Assembly (NCBI GenBank): GCA_015501075.1
Contig: JADNYJ010000146.1
Span: forward strand, 38,535-102,534
Length of the DNA stretch: 64,000 nt
Reading direction: 5' to 3'
Origin: Gymnopilus junonius
Taxonomy: Eukaryota; Basidiomycota; Agaricomycetes; Agaricales; Galerinaceae
Below, piece after piece: positions 45,863 through 57,120 of this stretch. Under the pieces are notes generated by a model, which had not been told where the DNA came from, made no database searches, and was given only the letters and a program-made list of their open reading frames with translations. The translations under genes and the position numbers were made by a program. Position 1 is the stretch's first letter. Every line of letters starts with the position of its first letter.

Positions 45863-48057
45863 AGGGCAGGAGAGCTGTGCAGGGATTTCACTAGGTAGCA
45901 TCATAGTTCGATGCATGATGCTAGTCGTCTATTCCATTGCAGAATATGTGCCCCAAGGGACTAACCTTGATCTCTGAATTAAAGATGGGGTAACTATGAC
46001 ACGTTTCGTTAACGCCAAACAAGGAAAAAAAACCTGGAAGATGATAATCACCCGACGATGAGAGTAGGAATTTTGAAGACTACCTTCCAGATTAGTGTTG
46101 TCCATAATCTCAGTATGAAGTGTAAGGAATATATCATGCGTATCGTTACCGTCGAGAAAAACCTGAGCCTGATCATCAACCAACCGTGAGATCGAGATAC
46201 GCACGAGGGGAAGAAAACCGAACGTGCAATAACATCAGGCCCAACAAATGAATGTAGATCACGTCTCGCCACCCTCAGCGTTGAGTTTAGCTGCTATATC
46301 AGGTGAGCTACCGACCCGACGCCATCAATTGATGAATTCAAGGTCACGATAGTTGATCGCCAAGTTGATCTGTTCTTCCGCCCCGACCTAACCACCCAAA
46401 GTCCATCGTTCGGGGTTCCAGGCTCCCTGCCTCAGATCCCATGCATCATGTTCGATATCATTAAACGCATCACCACAGAACTGCTCGATCGAGTCAAAGT
46501 CCATGATTCACGTCTCTGTTAGCAACATCGGCTCCATGGAAATTGTCGCGGGGACCAGCCCTACGTTACAAGACCACAAGAGCAGGAATGAGTACGCATT
46601 ACGGGCAGAACGGAATACGGTACATACCTGAAATCACACCAAACCGGGAACAATCAAAATTGTCTGCAAAAATCCATCCACGTTCAATCGCCACCAAGAA
46701 GATTATTTCTCAATTAATCCCAGCATGGAAAGTGAAAGTACAAATATATTCAATTCAAGAAGGTAATAAGCGATATCTGGAATATCAGTAAAGATCAATA
46801 ATAAGAGCCAGATGAGTGCTGAAGGGAGACGTACGTAATAAAAGTACGAGTGCGGAATGGCACGACCAAAGCTCAAAGCTAAGGAACGGCCAATCTCACC
46901 CTATCGACACTATCTCACCCAGGTAAACCTGAAATCTTGGGAGCGCACCCCTTGTGTATAACCACTCCGAGGGTGAGTGAGCTAACAAGAAAAAGTTGTA
47001 GTATAAGTCGTTTGAGCAAGCTCATCCAAGATCTAAACTCTCGCCTGATAGTCATCTCGCTGTCTCCAGACCCGATTCACCATTCTACTCCAAAGATTCG
47101 ACCTTTTGAATTTCACAAGTGTTGCTCCCGAAAGACAGCGAAGCCAAGCTTGGAGATCACAAGCATCTGCAGATACACGTATTCCACCACCACCGTTGCT
47201 ACGAGAAGTCCACGAGAACTTGAGTGGCAAATACGTAGATTCCACCGTCTGGATTTGGAGACATAGAGCTCGATTGAGAGTTTGTACGAGAGATGAGGTA
47301 AAGAAAGGACTCGAAGCGTGGTGAGGAGGAAATGTAGCCCGTGAACTTGCCGTTCATCAAGAGAAGAGTCATAGAGTGAATGACTCGCTCGTCGGCGACG
47401 GACGGTTAGTCCGTCATTACAAGGAAAATGAGCACCTATGCAGGATGAGAATAGTTAGAGCATCATTATTTTGGACTACCATATGATATTGCACTTACAA
47501 ATGTCAGAAAAGCACGGGAAAAGCACGGTGGTATGTAGGTATAAAAAGACAAGAAGGTTGGTTGAACTTCGAACGTCGCAAGGGAAAAGAAAAAGGTCAA
47601 CATGTCTGTCAAATAGGAATCGGTGACGACGTCAATCATAGACCACCATCTGCATGTACCATTATAGTCCTAGATTGGGCTGAAAAGATATGGAAAAGAC
47701 GAAGAGAATCCTGAAGTAGAGGCAGAAGGGAAAAATACAAAATTCTGTCATCATGTTACATGTGACCAGTGACAGGCACACTGCACTTTCGACCCGTTCC
47801 TCCTTGGTTCCTCCATCCTCTCCTGCTTCAACTTTGTTCTTTCCTTATGTCTTGGATATGTGGTTTTTTTCAAATTCTGGGCATTTTTTACTGCGACAAT
47901 GTCGCCCTGATTGTCGATTATCTGCTTGCTCTCAACTTGTACGACGTTATCTTCATGTTCTTACTGAGGCTCTTGACGGGCCGTCTTTTCCAGCCAATCG
48001 CGACTAGTCAGCGGCCACTGCGTCCTCTCCTCGTGTTCTGCTTCATTCCACTCTATT
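45863..48057. other. Intergenic
   Basis: No certain gene. The first 200 bp resemble the region after copy 3 (57121-57250), including a ccatt(taatt)gcagaat block. A minus-strand frame near 46070-46210 (RISISRLVDDQAQVFLDGND) has a weak counterpart at about 57300-57390 minus, perhaps a relic of a neighbouring gene duplicated with the family. From about 46300 to 48057 I see nothing recognisable. Confidence 0.4.
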
Positions 48058-48717
48058 ATGGAGCCCGACCTGCCTCCCTTTTTCCTTCTCCAAGGTCAAT
48101 TTCTTCTCCCAGACGTTCCTATCATCAACGATGTCGAAAATGAAATTCGCCATCAATTCGGGTCCCAAATTTTAGTCTGCACGGGGATATCCATATTTGA
48201 GGAGACCTAGTACGCTGATAGCCACCCTCAATCAACGATACACACAGACCTAGTCAAGCGCGGTAAGTACCACAATCTCTTCCACGAATCATTTTCAATA
48301 CAGCACTCGTCAACGATCTCCGACGCATCACTCAGCAGAAAAAATCCGATGCTTATATATCTTTCCATGCCTTGCACGATGAGTCTGCCATTGTATTGCG
48401 GGATTACGATGAGCGCCATGAGATTCTAAAGCCTGTCGTCAAGAAAATATACAAGCATCTTGATGTGACGGTAGACCTGATGGACCAGTATCTTGAGGTT
48501 AATGAACAGTATAGTGCGCTCTCCTGTTGTCTGGACTACTTCATGTTCCGAAATTCACAGTTCTGACGCTTTTTACCTCAATCTCTTTCTGGTAGAAGCT
48601 CTCCCATGTGAGATTGAGCAGACGAAGAAGAGCAAGGAGGAAGCGAGATCTACAATCACAGATCCTTCGAGCCTTTCTGAAGTGCATGTCGATAAAAGCT
48701 CCCTGCTCGGTTCCTAG
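48058..48717 (+). CDS. Unrecognised protein gene, 178 codons with one in-frame TAG
   Basis: Three exons, 48058-48262, 48304-48513 and 48596-48717, sum to 537 nt, exactly 179 codons with the final TAG. Introns are 41 and 82 nt with GT/AG ends. The text starts MEPDLPPFFLLQGQFL. It continues with NDVENEIRHQFGSQILVCTG, then a helical part LVNDLRRITQQKKSDAYISF, VVKKIYKHLDVTVDLMDQYLE and a charged Ser-rich end. Codon 51 (48208-48210) is TAG. No family is recognised; helices suggest a small soluble protein. It is either a recently dead gene, an error, or a gene whose N-terminal part is spliced in a way I did not find. Confidence 0.5.
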
Positions 48718-48981
48718 GTATGTTTTGTCCTTAATAACACTTTACTCGCCACCCTACCCTGCCCTTTATTTAACTATTTTACTTCAAGGAGGTAATTTCG
48801 ACATGTACACTCTAATGCAAGCAATATTCAGTTTAACATTGGAGAAAAGTAAATGAGACAAGATCACGGAGGAGCGATACTGTGAGGAGGATAATTGAGG
48901 CGACTGATAGTGGAAAGGCCTTACAAACTTGTAAATTTTAACGTGTCTACCACATGCCTCACTGAACTGCAATTCATTGAT

Positions 48982-49703
48982 TTAAGCATACGCGGCGATA
49001 GCACTGGCGAAAGCCGCAGCGACATCATTCTTGATCTTAGTCACAGCAGGAACTTGATCAGCCTACGCACCAACCAAGAGATCCATCAACCACCGAGAAA
49101 AGTCAGATCACAAAAGCCAGATGATCCTTACCGGCATAACCGCATCTACCGCCGCCGCCAAGGCAGTCGTGTCCGCACTAAGTAAATTCAAATCCTGTTT
49201 GACCAGCGCGACTACACCCCCGATCGGAAGTGCGCTCAAGGCCGCTTTCTTCACCACGACACCTTTCAGAACGTCCGTGACAACGGGCTCGAGGGCCTGC
49301 AGAGCTTTGATCACCGTGCTAGCGTCTGATGCGGAGAATGGCTTGGGTGAGACGTTCTGTGAAGGTACGTCAATAGAAAAATTATAATAATTTCTACCCG
49401 ATCAGACTTACCTTTGCGTCAGTAGTGGCTTTAACAATCGTCGTGCTGAGGGATTGGGCATCGGTGTGGATTGTCTGATGAACAAAGTAAGTAAGTGCGC
49501 ATTGAATGTTAAGGAAATGGATTATAACGCACCAAAGCACCCTGGAGAGTCCCTCCCGTAGTAGGGAACGCATTGACGGCGTTATCAAGAGCTGTAGCGC
49601 CAGATGTGATGAGCTTGATATCCGCTATGACGTCGCTGGCTGTAGAGGCAACTACGAGTGTCACTACGGAGGCGATGACTACGAATGTAGAGGTCAACTT
49701 CAT
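48982..49703 (-). CDS. Hydrophobic surface-binding protein A (HsbA)-like secreted protein
   Basis: A secreted, cell-wall-associated small protein; HsbA of Aspergillus binds hydrophobic surfaces and recruits cutinase. Four exons, 49703-49533, 49474-49412, 49356-49132 and 49062-48982, all in phase 0, give 179 residues with an intact frame. The signal peptide is MKLTSTFVVIASVVTLVVAS, likely cut near residue 20. The mature part is helical and Ala/Val/Asp-rich: SDVIADIKLITSGATALDNA, LSTTIVKATTDAK, VIKALQALEPVVTDVLKGVV, LVKQDLNLLSADTTALAAAV and the end VAAAFASAIAAYA. This matches the HsbA domain's repeated amphipathic helices. A TATA box lies 39 bp upstream of the start. The gene is convergent with the unknown gene ending at 48717. 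Confidence 0.88.
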
Positions 49704-49741
49704 GATGAACAGTACTGCAGATCCTGGAGGTGAATGCGTAG

Positions 49742-49749
49742 CTCTTATA
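49742..49749 (-). promoter_or_regulatory. TATA box of the HsbA-like gene
   Basis: TATAAGAG on the minus strand, about 40 bp before the ATG at 49703. Confidence 0.5.
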
Positions 49750-50735
49750 CCGTCCGAATTTTATGAAAATTTTGATTTTAGTAAGGACGACTTCCTACTC
49801 AGTGAAGGCATTCTCGCTGAATGATGGATGGGGCCTTGTAAACGTTGTTAGCATTCGCTGGACGATTGAGGCAATTGACTCTACTCCACCTCCAGGAAGC
49901 CTATATAACCGTCGAAGTCTGCGTTCCATTTCAAAATATCGAACCATTTGAAGCTAACATTCATTTCTGAGAAATTCGAACAGAACAACTCCTGACCTCG
50001 AGTCAGGGCAGTTCTACAAGCACAGAGTTCTATATACCACGTAATCGAGAAAGATGCTCATCGCTGAAGAAGTTGGTGTACCTTTCTCATACTGCGTCTC
50101 CACATTGTAAATCGTACATAGAACATTCGTTGTAAGAAAAGGGCTGGAAATTTGATGAGGAACCTTCTGCTTCCCAATTACGAAGCTTTGAACCATTCTG
50201 ATTTCTACAAACGCAATTGATGAAGTTGCTTCTACAACTATCAGGGCAGACCAATACACAAATTTATCCGTTCCTTACCGAAAATGAACGCCACACTGCT
50301 CCATAAGGAGATCAAGCATCAAATAGATGTTCCGCGTAGTTCGAAGGCCATTTACAGCAGCGCTGTAGTTGTCTTACTCTAGAAAAAAGGCCCCATGAAT
50401 TTCAACGCCTCAAACTACTGGAAGCTATCCATACTTTGAAGGAAGGACGCTTCCAAGCCTATGTATGCAAGAAAGTCCCAATAGAGAATGCGAGCTCGTA
50501 AGGACTAGTAATGTGTGAACCTATCACATTCCGTCCTTCTCGCTTCTGCCATCCACACGTGCGTCTTATATCTAGCCGTTTTCCCATGTTCTTGCTAACG
50601 TGAACGCGGACTCGGACATAGATCTTATTAATTTGCTTCGTCGAATCAGTTTACAGTCTTGTCAAATCTCGTCGATGACGCGTCCAAATTAAACTTACTC
50701 ATTCACTCTTCGTATTCTCTCTGTGAGGAAAAGAG
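49750..50735. other. Divergent intergenic region
   Basis: Lies between the HsbA-like gene (minus) and the monooxygenase gene (plus). No further gene recognised. Confidence 0.45.
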
Positions 50736-50743
50736 TATAAAAA
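50736..50743 (+). promoter_or_regulatory. TATA box of the ABM gene
   Basis: TATAAAAA, 74 bp before the ATG at 50810. Confidence 0.55.
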
Positions 50744-50809
50744 CTCGACTCTTGAAGTTTACACGTTAAATAAGCAACTACGACAACCTTACTACTTTTT
50801 TAACTAACC

Positions 50810-51618
50810 ATGTCTAGAAGTGCGTTCTTCCTTTAAAGACCTTTCATTATCATTATATACTTTTATATTCATTTATCCGTGTCTTCTCTCTCTAGCCGTT
50901 ACCCACAGCCTCCTCGTCCCTCTCACAGCCCAAACAGGTAAAGAAAACGACGTCGCCAACTTCCTCATCAACGCACACTCCATCATCCTCAACTGGCCCA
51001 ATATCCACCAGTGGTATGCAACAAGGCTCACCTCCGCCTCCCCAACCCAATTCCTCGTCCTCGGGACCTACCCAAACGACGAAGCCCGTAGTGCATACCT
51101 CACTGGGCCTCTCCCGAAATCCCTAGGAGAGAACGCCCCGGAGATCTTGGTGGGAATGCCTATCCACTCTGAGATCTTGAGCGAGATTGTAGCGCATAAC
51201 ATCACTAAGGCTGGGAAGGTCTTAAGTCGGGGTTGAGCACGGGGTTGAAGGTCAGTTTCATGGCTAAGTCTGGAAGGACAGACGCCGTAAAGAAATTCCT
51301 AGTCGAGGTGCGTATCCTACTCACATATCGACTCTTGAGCCTTGAATCCGTACCTAACCCATGAATAATCGACGATTCTATCTCCAGGTGGCTCTTCCTC
51401 TCATCAAAGCTGAGACCGACACAATTTCCTGGTACGCGCTTCATTGGCCAGGAACCGAGAAATTTGCTATTGTCGACTTCTTCGCTTCCGATGAGGCTCG
51501 AGAAGCTCATCTTGCGGGACCCGTCGCGGCTGCGTTGATTGCGTCAATCGACGAGAATTTCACTGGCTTTCCAGATATTGCCAAGCTTGATATTTTGGCT
51601 GCCAAAGTCAAGCTATGA
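50810..51618 (+). CDS. Two-domain antibiotic biosynthesis monooxygenase (ABM)-like protein with one frame break
   Basis: Dimeric alpha+beta-barrel (ABM) fold proteins, some of them cofactor-independent oxygenases. Exons are 50810-50819 (10 nt, MSR plus one base), 50896-51307 and 51388-51618. Domain 1 has LLVPLTAQTGKENDVANFL, WYATRLTSASPTQFLVLGTYPN and DEARSAYLTGPL. Domain 2 has LKVSFMAKSGRTDAVKKFL, LPLIKAETDTISWYALHWPG, FAIVDFFASDEAREAHLAGP. Each repeats the barrel's three strands and helix, so the protein is an internal duplication. Exons total 653 nt, one base short of 218 codons; the break lies near 51208-51212 between NITK and GLKSGLS. One missing base restores the frame, so this is an error or a recent lesion. 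The tiny first exon is supported by frame continuity and the TATA box at 50736. Confidence 0.82.
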
Positions 51619-52136
51619 GAAGAGACACTTAGCATAATTTGGAATCAGGTTATAAGAGCTGGCTGGTTTTTTTGCACTTTTCCAATCAACTCTTGCCACT
51701 CGAGTGTAACTCATAGCGTAACCGTCCTTGTCGCTTTGAAATTTTACTCTGACCAATGTTGCTGCACTGTTGTCGGTCCAATGACCTTTTTACAGAATTT
51801 CTGAGGCCCTGCGGTCCTTTCTTGGTCCTAGTCATCTACAAATATCAAGCAAAGGATCGTGTTGGAAACCCGGGTCCTCATATCCTCATAAATAAAACTT
51901 CAGAACTAGTCTCTATTAGTATTATATTGGCTGTTAGATACAAAGTAAAGTTCTTATGGTATGAAGTTAGCGTTCTATAAACCCTTGAGAACGTCTCAAC
52001 TCTTAGCTGGTCTAAATTCGGGTAGAACAAGCCCTAAACGCGTACACACGTCGTCACATGCTTACTTGCATAACATTTTTTCAAGCTCAGCTCTCAGCCT
52101 CAGTCAACGACACCACCACCCAACTTTCCGTGTCCA
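51619..52136. other. Intergenic
   Basis: No gene or repeat recognised. Confidence 0.4.
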
Positions 52137-53073
52137 ATGGAGCCAAATCGAAAAAGCGCAAGTTCTCTGCCATTATTTGCAGAGAAAACTTCTCCTCCAA
52201 AGAGCCTTCTCCCCCCATACGGCGAAGAATGTGGTCGTCTCGACATCGATGAAGACGATGAGGATGTGAGGGCGCTGAATCGCATTATGTATCGACAAGT
52301 TGACGGATGTGAAGGTGTGTTCGACACAGCCCGTATGTTCAAAACTATGGAATGACAGTCTTTAAGCATATTGATGTCTCTCTCATTACTCTCAGCAGAA
52401 TGGGCATTAAGATACAACCCATGGAATGGCGCACCGACGGGGAGACAGAGGCCAAGGCGTATGGAAGTGCGACATCACATGTACGCGGAGCTCTGACGTC
52501 GAGGATACGAGAAAGAATATTATAGATATGTCTCGCTTGGGGTTCGTTTGCGTCCGTCCTTCCCTCATTGTATCCTGCTCATTTTGCTGCAGTCTGTAGG
52601 GGCTGTCGGATCCTCATCAACGCCCTCTTGATCCATGTCGCGTCAAACCTTGAGACGGACGCATCTGGTGCTGCGATCGTTCCCGAATCTCGCGGTGAGG
52701 ACACCCTCGTTGAATGTACGAAGAATTCGAATTCGTTTCGGGGCGGTGGTGGATTATTTGCTTCTCTACCCCGACAAGGCTCTGCGAGGTCAGTTTGTCA
52801 TCACCGTCTGACTCTTGTTTCTAACTTTACCTGCGTAGATCGGATTATTAAATCGAAAGCTTTCGCTTTACCGACATCGAGGTATACAAATTGCTCAAGT
52901 GCACCGTCTACGAAGCGAAGCCCGAGGAACTTTTCTCCGCCACAGCGTCTCTTCCTCAAGCAGCAACGGCCGCTACCACCGAAGCACAACATCTGGAGTA
53001 TGTTCAAGTCGGCCCCTACCCCTATCAAATACTAATAACGCCTTTGCCGTCCAAACGTACTCTTTTAGATTGA
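52137..53073 (+). pseudogene. Disrupted gene(s) of unknown function
   Basis: From 52137 the frame reads MEPNRKSASSLPLF, PPYGEECGRLDIDEDDEDVR and ALNRIMYRQVDGCEGVFDTAR, then stops at 52353. One missing base near 52340 continues it as NYGMTVFKHIDVSLITLSRM, IKIQPMEWRTDGE and on to 52525. A later part (52639-53073) gives a basic N-terminus, FGAVVDYLLLYPDKALR, a 50-nt intron at about 52793-52839, then, after another one-base break near 52860, FTDIEVYKLLKCTVYEAKPEEL and YVQVGPYPYQILITPLPSK. I do not recognise either part, and cannot say whether they are one gene or two. Codon-like composition and long open stretches suggest true coding origin. Confidence 0.45.
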
Positions 53074-53481
53074 ACACCTTTCGAGGCTGCGTCACCAGCG
53101 GCACGCGGTAGTTATTTTTCATCTACAATGCAGAAAATCCGGGCACGGATGGGCCCAAACTGTGTATTGGCTGGACCCCATTCCTCTTGGGGAACGCCAC
53201 GATCCGACTGTCAACTTGGAATTGAATTCTCGGCGTACTGCGTGACTGAGTAAGTCCAAGTCTGAATTTTTTGGCGGACCCCTTCCAAGGCCATGTCGGA
53301 CGTTCGGATGCCTTTTAATTGATTGTTAGGTTGAAAATGGGCATGACCAATGCCTACGCTTTTTTGAGTACCCGATGTGACCCCTCGTCTTTTCTCGTGC
53401 TTTGTGATTTTCATGGATACCCCCCCCAAATGAATACTTTATTCCCAGTGATCGCGTGTAGTACCTGGTTTTGAGTAAGAG
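53074..53481. other. Intergenic
   Basis: No gene recognised between the disrupted locus and the hAT-type element. Confidence 0.4.
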
Positions 53482-53489
53482 ATCGTATT
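53482..53489. repeat. 8-bp target-site duplication (left)
   Basis: ATCGTATT, repeated exactly at 54234-54241. Confidence 0.9.
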
Positions 53490-54233
53490 TAAGGCTCCAA
53501 CCATATAGTATACGTATAGGGTCGACAACTTAAATATACGGATACGGTTGTTTAGTGTATATTTACTGTATATATACGGTTATACGGCTAGTTGTATACG
53601 GTTCCAAAAAAGAAATAAAAATATTTTTTCTATTTACGAAAAACAGAGTTCTACGGCCGCCTATGGGTCAATCCTTCTTGCCTGACATGCTCCTATGCTT
53701 TTTGCGAGGTGCTGTAAGCTCGTCCGGGTCTCTCCAGTTGAAAAGGCCACTCCGAATCCACACCTTTGCTAATAATGCCTCCCGAATAGTCTTGTCGCGC
53801 ATTGATAATGAATGGCAAGCAATTTGAAATTCAGTGATGCAGTGACGGCATTGCAACTCAGGGGGAGGGGTTAAAACAGCAGTTCATGGAGAAAGGACAG
53901 ATATATTGGGTTGTAGTGAGGTTATTAACGGACAAAACGAATGGAAAAGAGATATCACGAAGGGCAGATCAGCCCACAGCGTATGCGTTGAAAACCTTCC
54001 CGGAGTTGTAGATGGTTGAAGTAAGAGATTGTGGAGTCACGAACCGTGACATCAGCGTTATAAGCAATGCCGAGGGTGCCGGGTAAGCCACCTGAGCCTA
54101 ACCGTATAACTGTACAGTATACCGTATATTTACTGTATACAGGGATTTCGCAACGGCGGTCTATACGTATACGTATACGTATACAGTATTAACTGTATTT
54201 ATACGGTAGGTATATAGTACGGTTGGAGCCTTA
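53490..54233. mobile_element. Non-autonomous hAT-type element, 744 bp
   Basis: Perfect 13-bp terminal inverted repeats TAAGGCTCCAACC at both ends, flanked by the 8-bp duplication ATCGTATT. Subterminal regions are full of TATACG/CGTATA words, many palindromic (for example tatacgtatacgtatacg near 54160), probably transposase-binding repeats. Short frames inside (53555-53827 plus, 53668-53856 minus) do not match a transposase. The ends differ from those of the element at 27722, so this is a separate family. Confidence 0.92.
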
Positions 54234-54241
54234 ATCGTATT
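54234..54241. repeat. 8-bp target-site duplication (right)
   Basis: ATCGTATT, identical to 53482-53489. Confidence 0.9.
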
Positions 54242-55545
54242 ACGAGCGGACAACAATGGGAAGCAGTCCTAGGGCGAAGACAGCGGGGTTCGGGATCCTT
54301 ACAAGATGTACCACTGAGCATACTAACTACATAGCGAGGTCACTAACGAGGCGCTCCTCGACATATTTACTTCATGGCCTTTTTTTTGTCACCCACTATT
54401 TCTGTAAATAACCTTGGAAACGTAGAACAACAGTTAGATGCATCCTCCCCTCTGTTTTGCTCCAGGGGAGAGGAACGTGTGGGTTATTCAATTCCTGGTA
54501 TTGATTCATGGAGCGCACACGCCTCCTTCCTTGTCTTCTAAGCTTCCTGATGGAACCGCCCTGATATTATCTCACTGCTTGTTCGGATGCTAAATCAAAC
54601 GACTCCAATGTCATCGAACGTCGATCATCCACCATCTGATCGTTTCTTGGGACACCGCAGCTCAGGAAGCCTCCTTCATCTCAGTTGCTGATGAAATGTC
54701 TCTCTTGAAAGTTCGAGCATTTCCTTTACAACCTCAGTGCTTTCTCTTACTGATACAGAAGCACGTTCGTCCTGGACGTCCTGGGGCTGTTTAAATTTTA
54801 AATATTATTCTCGAACTTTGATGGATAACGGGAGTTATGCAGTACGTTTATTTAAAACCTAGCACGGGTTATGCGGCTTTCGAACCCATCTCAATCTATT
54901 TTCAAGACTTCTATTGTAATGATGATCGCTTTGATTGAAGTCTTGATTATGAGTTTTCCCGCTTCAGGAAGTCATTTCCCTGGTGTACAGCGAGCGTATT
55001 GTTTTATATAAGTTATCAGAATTTTAAAAAAACATATCATATCCCTAAACCACCAGGTATGGGCGCTGAACTCAATAATCGAACTCCTGTGACGGAACAT
55101 CCGTCTATGACACACTCGTGCTGTGAGCCTGCCATTCTGATATCTGCTACATCGGCACTTCGGCCATTAGCTTTTTTTCGCTTGTACAAGCTAAAAAAAG
55201 GTAATAAAAGGGACGAAAAGCTGGCCATCAGAATCCGGGCCCGGATTGCCGAAAAGCGCAGACTTTGTATCAAATGTTCAGGAAGGCCAGAGCTGAAGAG
55301 GACCACGAAATCGATTTTCTGTATCACGAATCGCGGCACAGGATGCGAATCAATGTAAAAATTTGCCATTACTGAACATACGACGTACTAAATTTTCGAA
55401 GAATTGGCCAAAAAGCGGAAAAGCTAAAAAGTAAATGGCCGACTTGCTGATGTACCTATATAAAAAGTAAAAATGATGCCTTTCTTTAGCCCGTGTGCAA
55501 CCACTGATAAAATAAGGTCTGCCAGACGTAACCCTGCACGCGGGC
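54242..55545. other. Intergenic
   Basis: No gene recognised. At 55161-55181 and 55415-55441 a loosely inverted pair (cggccattagctttttttcgc and its approximate complement) may mark a degraded element. Overlapping open frames on both strands there have no family match. Confidence 0.4.
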
Positions 55546-55553
55546 TATAAAAG
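55546..55553 (+). promoter_or_regulatory. TATA box of membrane-protein copy 3
   Basis: TATAAAAG, 60 bp before the ATG at 55606. Confidence 0.55.
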
Positions 55554-55605
55554 CTTCGAGGTCAATTCGAGGTCTCTAGTTCTCGCTGCCTCATTTTAGC
55601 AACTT

Positions 55606-57120
55606 ATGATGTCTGTCCAAATCTTCGTCGACGACACTGATCCCGGCATCAAATACGGAGGTGGATGGAAACAGCTGACGTTCGACGCTTCCAATGCTTC
55701 CCAATTCACGAGTTCTCCTCTGTACGATACGGCACATCTGGCAACTTTCGCCTCATCGAGCAGTGCAAACTTCTCATACACGTTTGATGGTTAGCTTTCT
55801 GCTCTTTTTAAAAAGCATTCATGGAATAAATAACTCGCCTTCCACAGGAACTGCTATCATGGCATCCTTTCTGTCGACTGCTCTGACCGAGACAATCACA
55901 AGTTGCACTATTGACGGTCGAATGCAACTGTTTACAGCAGTGGTCAAGTAATATGCCAATCCACGATTGACCTACGGGATGGGACGCACGAGCTAGTTGT
56001 CGAAGTGGGTTCCCCCCTTCAAGTTCAGATCGCAAATGAAATTTATTCGATGGCATACAATATACCCCCTCGAATGGAACCATGTTAACAGAGGACGTCA
56101 TATACGTTGATGGACCTTCTATCAAAAATCCAAAACACAACCTTTATATCTCCAGGCGACAGTTGGGATTTTGACTTTTTGGGCAAGTCTGTCTCGAAAT
56201 CATACTTTCTTTGGATATCAAGTACTGAATGCGCATTCCTCGTATTGACGTTGATAGGTTACTCAATGGGAGTCTACGTCACTTTTAACAATACAGAGAC
56301 TTCTTTCTCTGAAATAGCCGCATCGTATACCCTAGACGGCGAAGAGCCTATAAATTTCATCATTCAGAACACCGAGGTTGACGCACATTATTTCGGAACC
56401 CAGGCGCTTATCCTCCAACTGCCCAAGAATCCACTCGGGCAACATCATTTACAAGTAAATTTTCCAGACATCCACGAACCAACGCCCCTGCGGTTCGAGC
56501 AGATCATAGTCCAAAACACGACCAGTCGTACTTTGCCACCTTTTCCTACACCACTCACAGGGGTGCTCACACATGGAAGTCCCGGGGTTACTAATCTAGG
56601 TACATCGATCGGGGTGGCTGTGGGTGTAGGCACACTTCTACTAGCTATCGTCCTATACACAATCTTTCGCTACAGACAAAAACGAATAACGCTGTTAAAG
56701 GAGATCGGGAACTCGGAGCTGGCTGCACGTCCATTCCTACTTCCACGCATCCTCCGAATCGAAGCTGCGAAGAGACGGGGGCCATCCATCCAACTTCTTC
56801 CCCAGAGACGCGAACATACCAAAGCAGTGCGAGGGCCCCACAACGTTAACGTCGATGGAGTCACAGAAGAAGGGCAACACGCTGTGCAAAGGGCAGTGAT
56901 CATACATGTCGACAGCGAGGACCAACAAAATGACGGGGAGCAGGAAACAGGACCGCTAGAACTACCACCCGCCTATCGTTCAGTGCTACGGTCAGAAACT
57001 ATAACGTCTCCAGAACACCATCCTATTTCGCTACCGCCTATTCTGGAACCCACAACCACCGTCATCCATATTCAAGAAAAGTCTACGACAGGGACGGGGA
57101 CGGGGATAGGAAGTGGATAG
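55606..57120 (+). CDS. VDDTDP-family one-pass membrane protein copy 3, with frame breaks in the ectodomain
   Basis: The fullest copy. Exon 1 (55606-55789) starts MMSVQIFVDDTDPGIKYG and continues GWKQLTFDASNASQF, LYDTAHLATF. A 57-nt intron (55790-55846) follows, then ASFLSTALTETITSCTIDG. Matching text continues in another frame as QSTIDLRDGTHELVVEVG, then YTPSNGTMLTEDVIYVDGP, then QNTTFISPGDSWDF. A 66-67-nt intron near 56190-56256 precedes GVYVTFNNTETSFSEIAASY and a long open frame to 57120. The hydrophobic helix is GVAVGVGTLLLAIVLYTIF; the tail holds RPFLLPRILRIEAAKR, VIIHVDSEDQQ and PPAY. Breaks near 55925, 56045 and 56127 look like single-base changes. The topology suggests an N-terminal Asn-glycosylated ectodomain outside the cell. 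Function unknown. Confidence 0.78.

Noticed and set aside
55037..55369. Overlapping open frames on both strands (110 and 119 codons)
   Set aside because: Mutually antisense, with no family match on either strand; probably chance in a degraded element.
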